Source of the DNA: Planctomycetota bacterium | GTDB taxonomy: Bacteria > Planctomycetota > E44-bin39 | Reading direction: 5' to 3' | NCBI GenBank assembly: GCA_004376375.1 | Contig: SOJX01000136.1 | Coordinates: 1 to 64,000, forward strand | DNA length: 64,000 bases | Part shown: positions 1 through 7,078 of the stretch, one piece after another | Layout of the letters: every line of letters starts with the position of its first letter | Position numbering within the stretch: the first letter of the stretch is position 1 | Translations under genes and position numbers: made by a program | Notes under the pieces: model-generated | Databases searched by the model: none | What the model saw: only the letters and a program-made list of their open reading frames with translations | What the model was told of the DNA's origin: nothing

Positions 1-117
1 AAAACCCCCCGCTCCTCGGCCGGGGCTTTAAACCCACCCGCCCGGGGGGGGCCGGGCCCCGCCCCTGACGACCATTCTGTTATTTGTTTTCGATAATTAA
101 ACCGGCGGAGTTTCGTA
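1..117. other. GC-rich window start and short leader
   Basis: The first 75 bases are runs of C and G with no coding signal; low-complexity sequence like this often marks a contig edge, but that cannot be shown here. From 76 the composition drops, and a ribosome binding site GGCGGAG at 104-110 serves the gene starting at 118. Confidence 0.3.
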
Positions 118-1794
118 ATGCAACATGAATCGTTTATAAATACACGACATGCATGTGACCGAAGAATCAACCCATTTGATTACGGCAGGATTGAAAATTC
201 AGCCGAGGCAAACAGCATCATCTGCTCCTTCTGGTTTCACTTTATACTCATTTTCATCGCCGCGGATTTCATCGCGTTCCAGATCATATACCCGGGAAGA
301 TATAAAGCCGAGGTGAAAAAAGAATGTAAATCCGTAAAATTCGACCGCGATGCGAAGCGGGTTACTTTCGTGCACCTGAAACCTCCGAAAGTGCTGGGTG
401 ACAGATACGGCAATCTGAAATGGCAGACCATTAAAAAGTATTATATCCCCAACTCAATGTTCCCTCAAAAGCCCCCACTGGGCCTCGAACATGATTACTT
501 GTCAAACAAGAATTGCGGAGGTTCAAGCGTGGTCGATGCTTACGGCATCGGCGGTGGAAGTTGCGGCCCATACGGGCTAAGCCAGACTAAATTAGAGTCC
601 GCGATAATTTCCGGACTCAGGTGGTTGAGTATTCACCAGGATAAAAAAGACGGCAGATGGGACGGTGATAATTTTCAGAAGAACTGCAAGTCCTTCGGAG
701 GTTGCATACCCGTGTTTCCCAGTGGGCCGTCGGGGCATTTCGATATCGCACTCACCGGCCTGTCGTTATCGGCGTTCGCCGGCCACAACCAGACCCATAG
801 GAAAGGAAAATTCAAGTGGACCGTGCGCAAGGGCATGAGGTTTCTTCTTAAATCTCAGGACCCGACCACCGGATGTTTCGGCAACTCAGGCGGGGCGGGC
901 TGGTGCTATAACCACGCGATTGCAACAATGGCCATCTGCGAATTATACGCAAAAACGCGCGATTTTACTCTGGAGGCGCCTGCAAAAAAAGCGGTCAGGC
1001 ATATCGTTCAATCCCAGAATCCCAAAAGCGGCTGGGGATATCAGCCGAAAAGCGGCCAGAGCGACACCTCCTCAACCGGCTGGATGCTGCTTGCGCTCAT
1101 GGCCGCCGGGAATGCAGGGCTGGACGTGCCGGCAAACACATTCGCCGGCGTAATGACCTGGCTGGATAAAGTAACCTGGAACCGCAGCGGACGCGTAAAC
1201 TATGTCGAAACCGGGAACAGGCGCTCGACAATCTCTGCCGACAAGTTCCGCATCTACAAGAGACTTCCGACCATGACGGCGGTCGGCGTTCTTTCCCGCA
1301 TCCATTGCGGCCAGGAACCTGCGCACCGCAAAATTAAAAAGGGATTGAAAATCCTTGCCGCTGAACCTCCCCGGAGCACAAAAACTTTGAAGCAGGATTT
1401 CGCAACCAACTTCTGCTACTGGTTCTTCGGCACCAAAGCGTTATCTAAAATCGGCGGAAAAAAATGGAAGAAATGGAAAGAAGCGGTTGAAGGCACATTG
1501 CTTGAAAGTCAAATCAAAGACGGCCGATGCGAGGACGGAAGCTGGGCGCCGGAAGGAAAATGGTGCCTCGCAGGCGGCAGAATCTATGCGACGGCGATAA
1601 ATCTTCTAACGCTCAATAATATGCCATCGCGACACAAAGTTCCCGACTGTGAAAAAGCCGAAATAATCACTTGCCATGGGAAGGCTTGGGGAATACAATT
1701 AAAATACTTTCGGGCGATTAGCTCAGCTGGGTTCTTCACCCGCTCCTCGCAACTTATTACACATCAACAAGTTGCGAAAGCCTGTCTTTTGTAA
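118..1794 (+). CDS. Membrane-anchored prenyltransferase/terpenoid-cyclase toroid protein
   Basis: A 558-residue protein of unknown substrate. A hydrophobic segment at about residues 37-59 probably anchors it in the membrane. From about residue 160 onward there are repeats of the alpha/alpha-toroid type seen in squalene cyclases and prenyltransferases: a helix followed by a short Gln/Gly/Trp-containing turn (SIHQDKKDGRWDG, KSQDPTTGCFG, QSQNPKSGWGYQ, QIKDGRCEDGSW). I see no clear DxDD or DCTAE cyclase motif, so catalysis is doubtful; such proteins are frequent in Planctomycetota. The ATG at 118 has GGCGGAG 7 nt upstream. The C-terminus is odd: from residue 532 it is translated from a tRNA-Val 5' fragment (1711-1730) and the sequence behind it, so the last 27 residues are probably not ancestral. 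It precedes the tRNA-flanked two-component island. Confidence 0.7.
   Translation: MQHESFINTRHACDRRINPFDYGRIENSAEANSIICSFWFHFILIFIAADFIAFQIIYPGRYKAEVKKECKSVKFDRDAKRVTFVHLKPPKVLGDRYGNLKWQTIKKYYIPNSMFPQKPPLGLEHDYLSNKNCGGSSVVDAYGIGGGSCGPYGLSQTKLESAIISGLRWLSIHQDKKDGRWDGDNFQKNCKSFGGCIPVFPSGPSGHFDIALTGLSLSAFAGHNQTHRKGKFKWTVRKGMRFLLKSQDPTTGCFGNSGGAGWCYNHAIATMAICELYAKTRDFTLEAPAKKAVRHIVQSQNPKSGWGYQPKSGQSDTSSTGWMLLALMAAGNAGLDVPANTFAGVMTWLDKVTWNRSGRVNYVETGNRRSTISADKFRIYKRLPTMTAVGVLSRIHCGQEPAHRKIKKGLKILAAEPPRSTKTLKQDFATNFCYWFFGTKALSKIGGKKWKKWKEAVEGTLLESQIKDGRCEDGSWAPEGKWCLAGGRIYATAINLLTLNNMPSRHKVPDCEKAEIITCHGKAWGIQLKYFRAISSAGFFTRSSQLITHQQVAKACLL
1711..1730 (+). repeat. Truncated tRNA-Val 5' end (candidate attachment site)
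   Basis: Twenty bases identical to 5476-5495, i.e. one base plus the first 19 nt of tRNA-Val (acceptor strand and D-arm). The match stops abruptly after CTGG and no anticodon or T-arm follows. This is what remains when an element recombines within a tRNA 5' half and supplies a replacement copy. The two copies lie 3,765 bp apart in direct orientation. No integrase gene survives between them. Confidence 0.7.
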
Positions 1795-2310
1795 ACCTTC
1801 CTGGTGCCAATTGGGTGCCAAATTTTTTCCTTTCCTGATTTTCTCTGAAACAGATTGTAGTTTCTTCCCAAGAAAATTATTTTTTACTATGAAATTGTCA
1901 ACTTTGATTTCATTTTGAAAGGTTTGGCTTCAAGACAGGCGATTTTAATCAACTCAGATAATCCGTTGCCCTTGAACACTTGACATTATCAGCAGGCCTG
2001 AATTTAGAGGTAATCTCCTGGATAAAGATAAATTGAATCGTTACCTTGATATCTGGTAGGAAATGTGGTAAAATTAAGTGACGAGAGAACGATTAGTTAT
2101 CCCGCACATTGTAAGGTTCAAGCGGCCAACTGCGTTGTGTTGTGCATTTGCAGGTGCTTGAGCCGAGCTTATTTGTACTGATAGTCCTTTTCTCACCTGC
2201 CTGCCTGACCGCAATCGTAGCCGAAAGAGTGTAACTTGCCTCAATGGCGTCCTGGAGGCAATCCGGGCGCGCATTTGAAGAATGCGGGTAGAATTCCCGT
2301 GTTTGCGTGT
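1795..2310. other. Non-coding left part of the tRNA-flanked segment
   Basis: About 500 bp with no convincing gene on either strand. Apart from the GGTGCCAA pair near its left end I recognise nothing in it. Short open frames on the minus strand (2074-2508) lack family signature and overlap the response-regulator promoter. Confidence 0.4.
1803..1821 (+). repeat. Paired GGTGCCAA boxes, left
   Basis: GGTGCCAA occurs at 1803-1810 and 1814-1821, 11 bp apart (about one helical turn), 73 bp inside the tRNA fragment. The same pair with the same 11-bp step occurs near the right end (5319-5337). Candidate recombinase arm-type sites; function is inferred. Confidence 0.5.
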
Positions 2311-2339
2311 TTGGCAGATGATGCCGCAACTTTTATACA
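2311..2339 (+). promoter_or_regulatory. Sigma70-type promoter for the two-component pair
   Basis: TTGGCA (2311-2316), 17-bp spacer, TATACA (2334-2339). The predicted start near 2346 gives a leader of about 88 nt before the response-regulator ATG. Confidence 0.55.
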
Positions 2340-2433
2340 CGAAGACATGGAGACGCTGAGACAGCGAGAAAAGGGGAAGAAGCTTGAGGTCTGAGGGGAG
2401 ACGCGGAACACGGAACCCGTGGAGAATTACATC

Positions 2434-3087
2434 ATGAGTAAAAGGGTACTTTTGGCCGACGACCACACGATTATGCGCGCTGGTCTTCGAAACCTGCTCG
2501 AAAGGCAATCGGACATGGAAGTGATCGGCGAGGCCGGGAACGGCAGGGAAGCGGTGAAGCTTGCCCGGGAGCTGAGTCCGGACGTTATCGTCATGGACAT
2601 CTCCATGCCCGAACTGAACGGAATCGAGGCAACCCGGCAGATTATTAACGCCACTCCCTCGGCAAAGATCCTTATTCTTTCAGTGCATTCCGACGAGCGT
2701 TTTGTAGCGAATGTGCTCGCGGCCGGCGCTGCCGGCTACCTGCTCAAGAATTGCGCCATCGATGAATTGGTGCTTGCCATTCAGACGGTTTGCGAAAACC
2801 AGACTTACCTTAGCACCAAAATAACGGATGTGTTGGTCAAAGACTATGTGAAGCAGTTGACAGGGGCGGACTCGAGGACGCGCCCCGGTCTATCCCCCAG
2901 GGAATGCGAAGTGCTGCAACTCCTGGCCGAAGGCAAAACAACGAAACAAATCGCGGCAAGCCTTTACCTCAGCCCAAAGACCGTGGAAAGCCACAGAAGG
3001 CAAGTCATGGAGAAACTGGATATCCACAGCATCGCCGAACTCACCAAATACGCCATACGCGCAGGATTCACTTCCCTTGAGCCGTAA
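2434..3087 (+). CDS. NarL/FixJ-family response regulator
   Basis: A DNA-binding two-component regulator of 217 residues. The receiver domain (about 1-120) has the acidic pair D9/D10, phospho-acceptor D55 in VIVMDISMP and the conserved Lys in LLKN. A LuxR-type helix-turn-helix fills about 145-210 (LSPRECEVLQLLAEG, SPKTVESHR). I chose ATG 2434 because GGAG lies 9 nt upstream and the receiver begins directly with it; a GTG at 2419 is in frame but overlaps that site. The histidine kinase follows 28 nt downstream, so the two are very likely co-transcribed and a cognate pair. The pair sits inside the tRNA-Val-flanked segment. The signal and target genes are unknown. Confidence 0.9.
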   Translation: MSKRVLLADDHTIMRAGLRNLLERQSDMEVIGEAGNGREAVKLARELSPDVIVMDISMPELNGIEATRQIINATPSAKILILSVHSDERFVANVLAAGAAGYLLKNCAIDELVLAIQTVCENQTYLSTKITDVLVKDYVKQLTGADSRTRPGLSPRECEVLQLLAEGKTTKQIAASLYLSPKTVESHRRQVMEKLDIHSIAELTKYAIRAGFTSLEP

Positions 3088-3115
3088 ATATGTATATTAA
3101 ATGGGAGGCGTCATA

Positions 3116-5020
3116 ATGGAACCAGACACCACACTCATAAAACTGGTTCATAACGCAGTAAACGATGGGATATGGGACAGCAATCTGGAAACTGGTGAGA
3201 TATTCCTCTCTAACAGCCTGGCTGAGATGCTTGGCTACAGCATAGATGAAATTAAACCTGACAGGAGGTCCTGGGAGAAGTTCATACATCCTGAGGACAA
3301 ACCACAAGTCATGGTATCCCTGCAGCACCACCTTGACGGAATGACAGAATCATTCCAGGTTGAATACCGTATGAAGACAAAGCCTGGTGACTGGAAATGG
3401 ATTCTCGCCCGTGGACAGGTCATCGAGCGTGACAGAAATGGTAATCCTGTTCGAATCCTCGGCACATATCAGGACATTGATGATCGCAAGCATTTAGAGA
3501 GTGCACTTAAGGAGAGCGAGGAGAAATACAGGCAGCTCTTTGAAAACGAATCCGACGCCATCGTGCTTATCGATGCAACTACACGCAAGTTTCTTGATGC
3601 CAATCCGGCTGCGCTGGATCTGTATGGTTACACTTTAGATGAACTGATGGACATGAGAGCTGAAGACTTATCTGTAGAACCGGATTTGACCATTTCTTCC
3701 ATCCAACAAGCGGCGGTAACTGGTAGTGCTTCAGTGGTGGAAAGATGGCATAAGAGAAAAGATGGCTCAAAATTCCCCAGTGAACTTAGTGCCCGTGTTT
3801 TTAACATGAAGGGTAGAAAGGTAAACTGCACAATCATTCGTGACATCGGCGACCGCCTGAAAGCTGAGGAAGAGCAGAAGGAGCTCGAGATCCAGCTCCA
3901 GCAGACTCAGAAGCTCGAAAGTCTCGGCATTCTTGCCGGTGGAATCGCGCATGACTTTAATAACTACCTCGTCTCGATGCTCCTTCTCCTCAAGCTTGCG
4001 AGAATGGATGCCGGACCTGATAGTAAGACTTTGAAGAGCATCTCGCAGTGTGAAAATGTCTGCAAAGAAGCACAGCGTCTTACAGAACAGTTGCTTATAT
4101 TTTCCAAGGGCGGCGTACTTGTCAAGAAAACCGTTTCAATGGGTTCTCTACTGAAGGACGTGGCCTTTTTCTCGCTGCCGGGTTCCAGGTGCGAGTGCAT
4201 CTTTGAAATACCCGATGATCTCCTGTGCACGGAAGCCGATTCAGGGCAGATCAGCCAGGTGATACACAACCTGATCCTGAATGCAGACCAGGCCATGCCC
4301 AAAGGCGGCATAATTACATTACATGCAGAGAATGTCGATGTCGGGCAGGATTCTCCTGTACCACTGAAACCTGGCAAGTACGTGAAGGTGAGCGTCGCCG
4401 ATAAGGGGATCGGCATTCCAGACGAACACAGGCAGAATATTTTCGACCCGTTCTTCTCTACAAAGCAGAAGGGCAGCGGGCTCGGGCTTTCGACTTCGTT
4501 CTCAATAATAAAGCAGCACGAAGGCCATATAACATTCGAGTCCGTCCTTGGGGCCGGGACCACCTTCAGTTTTTACCTGCCCGCCACCGAGAGGGAGCCG
4601 ATACTTGAAAGCGATAAGACAGAGCAGCCAGCTCCCACCGGCGCCGGCAGGATACTCATCATGGACGACAAGGAGATCGTCCATGCACCAATGAAAGCAC
4701 TGCTGGGTGTCTGGGGTTATGATGTCGATTTTGCCGAGGATGGGACCAGGACGATTGAATTGTACCGGAAAGCAATGGACGCGGGCTCGTCATACGATAT
4801 AGTAATAATTGACCTGACAATCCCGGGTGGCATGGGGGGAAAGGAAGCCATAGAAAAACTCCTCGAACTCGACCCGGATGTCAAGGCGATTGTTTCAAGC
4901 GGATATTCGACCGACCCCGTGATGGCGAACTTCGTTGAATACGGATTCCGGGATTGCCTGCCAAAGCCCTATATGCCAGACAAGCTGCTGAAGGTTATCT
5001 CAGATGTCCTGAACGGGTAA
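3116..5020 (+). CDS. PAS-PAS hybrid sensor histidine kinase with receiver domain
   Basis: A 634-residue, apparently cytoplasmic hybrid kinase: no membrane segment is visible. The order is PAS (about 10-130, ending in a PAC-like [10 protein letters not shown]), a second PAS (about 140-250), a HisKA phospho-acceptor H in [10 protein letters not shown], an ATPase domain with N-box LNADQAMP, G1 DKGIGIP and G2 GSGLGLST, and a C-terminal receiver (about 515-634) with DD in ILIMDDKE and acceptor D in IIDLTIPGG. The receiver suggests an internal phosphorelay or a feedback sink. ATG 3116 has GGGAGG 7 nt upstream; the ATG at 3101 would overlap that site. It is paired with the upstream NarL-type regulator. 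The ligand sensed by the PAS domains cannot be told from sequence. Confidence 0.9.
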   Translation: MEPDTTLIKLVHNAVNDGIWDSNLETGEIFLSNSLAEMLGYSIDEIKPDRRSWEKFIHPEDKPQVMVSLQHHLDGMTESFQVEYRMKTKPGDWKWILARGQVIERDRNGNPVRILGTYQDIDDRKHLESALKESEEKYRQLFENESDAIVLIDATTRKFLDANPAALDLYGYTLDELMDMRAEDLSVEPDLTISSIQQAAVTGSASVVERWHKRKDGSKFPSELSARVFNMKGRKVNCTIIRDIGDRLKAEEEQKELEIQLQQTQKLESLGILAGGIAHDFNNYLVSMLLLLKLARMDAGPDSKTLKSISQCENVCKEAQRLTEQLLIFSKGGVLVKKTVSMGSLLKDVAFFSLPGSRCECIFEIPDDLLCTEADSGQISQVIHNLILNADQAMPKGGIITLHAENVDVGQDSPVPLKPGKYVKVSVADKGIGIPDEHRQNIFDPFFSTKQKGSGLGLSTSFSIIKQHEGHITFESVLGAGTTFSFYLPATEREPILESDKTEQPAPTGAGRILIMDDKEIVHAPMKALLGVWGYDVDFAEDGTRTIELYRKAMDAGSSYDIVIIDLTIPGGMGGKEAIEKLLELDPDVKAIVSSGYSTDPVMANFVEYGFRDCLPKPYMPDKLLKVISDVLNG

Positions 5021-5266
5021 CAGGCATGAGCAGAGACGTATCATGGGGGATTTATATTGCTCAATTTACCTTCTTCGTGGGTGTTGCAGCTTCAGCGGTC
5101 ATGGTGATCTTGCCTTATTAGGAGTGAGCATCAACAAGATGTATGTTCACATAAGTCTACAAAATTTCTTATCCAAATCTTATCCAGAGCGGATTTTTTT
5201 GCTTTTAATATTTATGTATCTTATCTCGTATTGTATTGTTTCAGAGATAATGGAAATTTTCTTGTC
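5021..5266. other. AT-rich non-coding stretch after the kinase gene
   Basis: AT-rich sequence. A 75-codon open frame (5043-5270) is hydrophobic but has no family signature and ends inside a promoter, so I do not call it a gene. Confidence 0.4.
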
Positions 5267-5295
5267 TTGACAAAAAATATTGAAGATGTTAATAT
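5267..5295 (+). promoter_or_regulatory. Near-consensus sigma70 promoter upstream of tRNA-Val
   Basis: TTGACA (5267-5272), 17-bp spacer, TAATAT (5290-5295). The nearest downstream gene is tRNA-Val, about 175 nt after the predicted start, followed by the epimerase. If the flanked segment is an insertion, this promoter came in with it and now drives the host tRNA. Confidence 0.6.
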
Positions 5296-5318
5296 GACTA
5301 TGCTAAAGCATGTCGATT

Positions 5319-5337
5319 GGTGCCAAATAGGTGCCAA
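5319..5337 (+). repeat. Paired GGTGCCAA boxes, right
   Basis: GGTGCCAA at 5319-5326 and 5330-5337, 11 bp apart, in the same orientation as the left pair at 1803-1821 and 139 bp before the intact tRNA copy. Candidate recombinase-binding arm sites of the flanked segment. Confidence 0.5.
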
Positions 5338-5476
5338 ATTAGGGGTCATTGAAAGGCGCTAAAGGAAATCAAAAGCAAAGGAAAGTAATCAATAATTTTA
5401 ACACAATATATATTACAGAAAGGAGTTAATAGACTTACACCAGTACAGGAAAGGAGTTAGAAAAGGAAGGTAACAC

Positions 5477-5550
5477 GGGCGATTAGCTCAGCTGGCTAGA
5501 GCGCCTGCCTTACAAGCAGGAGGTCACTGGTTCAAGTCCAGTATCGCCCA
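5477..5550 (+). tRNA. tRNA-Val (anticodon TAC)
   Basis: Complete 74-nt cloverleaf. Acceptor GGGCGAT pairs with ATCGCCC before discriminator A. There is a D-arm GCTC/GAGC, an anticodon stem CCTGC/GCAGG around CTTACAA giving anticodon TAC, and a T-arm ACTGG/CCAGT with TTCAAGT. CCA is not encoded. Its first 19 nt plus one upstream base are duplicated at 1711-1730. The ATG of the epimerase begins only 2 nt after the discriminator base. Confidence 0.95.
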
Positions 5551-5552
5551 CA

Positions 5553-6491
5553 ATGACTTCTTACCTCATCACCGGCGGCGCCGGATTTATCGGAAGCAAC
5601 CTAGTTGAAGAGCTTTGCCGGCGGCGTGAAGCCGTGCGCGTGCTCGATAATTTCATCACCGGCAGGCGTGAAAATCTTTCCGGGCTCGAGAATAAAATAG
5701 AGCTTATCGAGGGCGACCTGAGAGACTTCGATACGGTCCGGAAAGCCGCCTCCGGCGTCGATTTCATTCTGCATCAGGGCGCCCTGCCCTCGGTGCCCTT
5801 CTCCGTTGACGACCCGGTGACAACCAACGAAATCAACGTGGGCGGAACCCTTAACGTCCTTATCGCCGCCCGTGAAGCCGAAGTGAAAAGGGTGGTGATT
5901 GCATCTTCGTCGGCCGTTTACGGTGATACGCCCGCGCTTCCAAAGGAAGAAGGGATGGCGACCAGGCCCCTTTCGCCTTATGCGGTTTCGAAGCTTACCG
6001 CAGAGCAATACGGTTGTGCGTTCCACGGAGTTTACGGCCTCGAGACGGTTGCGCTCAGATATTTCAACGTATTCGGCCCCCGGCAGGACCCGGCTTCGAG
6101 ATATGCTGCCGTAATCCCGATTTTCATCAAGGCTTTCCTGAAAAACGAGAGCCCGACAATTTTCGGCGACGGCGAGCAGTCTCGGGATTTCGCCTACGTC
6201 GATAACGTGGTTGCGGCGAACCTGCTCGCGACGACCGCACCCGACGCCGCAGGCGGTGTTTATAACATCGGCTCGGGCGAACGTCGTACGCTGAATGAAC
6301 TTGTCGAGCATCTGAAGAAAATTATCGATACGGACAGCGAGGCGATAAACGCCCCCCCCCGGCCGGGCGACATCATGCATTCCTGGGCCGACATATCACT
6401 TGCGAAGGAAAAGCTGGGTTTTGAGCCGCTGACGGGTTTTGTCGATGGACTGGAAAAAACGGTGAACTGGTACAAAGAGCAGGCCGGATAA
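5553..6491 (+). CDS. NAD-dependent nucleotide-sugar epimerase (extended SDR)
   Basis: A 312-residue extended short-chain dehydrogenase of the UDP-glucose/UDP-GlcNAc 4-epimerase class. It would supply sugars for surface polysaccharide from nucleotide-sugar precursors. The Rossmann motif GGAGFIGS is at residues 8-15, followed by IASSSAVYGD and the catalytic YAVSK; RYFNVFGPRQDP and DGEQSRDFAYVDNV are typical substrate-domain motifs. The length is normal. The start at 5553 matches the family N-terminus, yet it lies 2 nt behind tRNA-Val, so no ribosome binding site can exist outside the tRNA; AGGAGGT at 5518-5524 is in the tRNA and too far away. Translation is probably leaderless, perhaps on RNA made by tRNA 3' processing. 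A C11 homopolymer near 6352 is a possible sequencing-error spot but the frame holds. The exact substrate is undetermined. Confidence 0.9.
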   Translation: MTSYLITGGAGFIGSNLVEELCRRREAVRVLDNFITGRRENLSGLENKIELIEGDLRDFDTVRKAASGVDFILHQGALPSVPFSVDDPVTTNEINVGGTLNVLIAAREAEVKRVVIASSSAVYGDTPALPKEEGMATRPLSPYAVSKLTAEQYGCAFHGVYGLETVALRYFNVFGPRQDPASRYAAVIPIFIKAFLKNESPTIFGDGEQSRDFAYVDNVVAANLLATTAPDAAGGVYNIGSGERRTLNELVEHLKKIIDTDSEAINAPPRPGDIMHSWADISLAKEKLGFEPLTGFVDGLEKTVNWYKEQAG

Positions 6492-6526
6492 TCATGTTGG
6501 GCCGGAATACGGGCTATGCGGATCGC

Positions 6527-6760
6527 TTAGCAGGAGACGGCAAAGTCAGACCTGAGTTTATCGATATGCTTCTTCACAAAACGGGACTGGTCACCGGAAG
6601 GAGCCAGCACCATTGCCTGTTTATACTGTGCGATGAGATGCGTGTACTGCGTGTACGAAGGTTTCTCCTTCTTTTCCTTTATTCTGAGCTCGGACTGTAT
6701 CGCCTTTACAAGTTTCTGCCGATATCCGTTTCCGCTCGCGAGTATTGTAAACTCTTCCAT
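6527..6760 (-). CDS. Small hypothetical protein, 77 aa
   Basis: A short, charged protein (MEEFTILASGNGYRQKLV at the start, many Lys and Gln residues) with no recognised domain, signal peptide or membrane segment. The ATG at 6760 is preceded by GGGAGG about 6 nt upstream, the main reason to accept it as a gene. It converges on the epimerase gene, 35 nt away. An in-frame upstream ATG near 6829 has no comparable binding site. Mostly helical character is likely. No function can be proposed. Confidence 0.5.
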   Translation of the reverse strand: MEEFTILASGNGYRQKLVKAIQSELRIKEKKEKPSYTQYTHLIAQYKQAMVLAPSGDQSRFVKKHIDKLRSDFAVSC

Positions 6761-7078
6761 ATAACCTCCCTTTTTGTATATAGTTAAGCATATAACGTGC
6801 CAGGCAGCTGTAAAATCTACAATCTCCACAATCTATCGAATGCCAATACACTTAGAGCGATCAGGCATTAAAGTGAATTTGAATTTTGTGCTCCATGATG
6901 TTTGATAATGTAACATTGTCCAAATATTGACAATTTCTTCAGCGTTGAATTGTGCTAAGTGTTATTTACAAACACGGGTTCCAGGCAGCAAAATCAGCGA
7001 ATAATGGAGCAGGTTACGCTTGATTTTCAGCATTATGTAAAGACGGGATTGCATGAGGCAAGAGGAAGGTTTTGGACT
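6761..7078. other. Intergenic region with no recognised feature
   Basis: About 320 bp between the small minus-strand gene and the end of the large kinase gene. It is moderately AT-rich; it should contain the promoter of the small gene, but I see no promoter I would commit to. Confidence 0.3.

Noticed and set aside
5043-5270. 75-codon plus-strand open frame with hydrophobic residues
   Set aside because: No binding site of note, no homologous pattern, and it runs into the -35 box of a strong promoter.
5108-5341. Possible integrase C-terminal remnant ending WCQIGAKLGVIERR
   Set aside because: The frame upstream shows no tyrosine-recombinase motif (no R..HxxR or Y), and the same words fit the paired GGTGCCAA repeats.
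6494-6787. Plus-strand 97-codon open frame behind the epimerase
   Set aside because: It is antisense to the 77-aa minus-strand gene, which has a better ribosome binding site.
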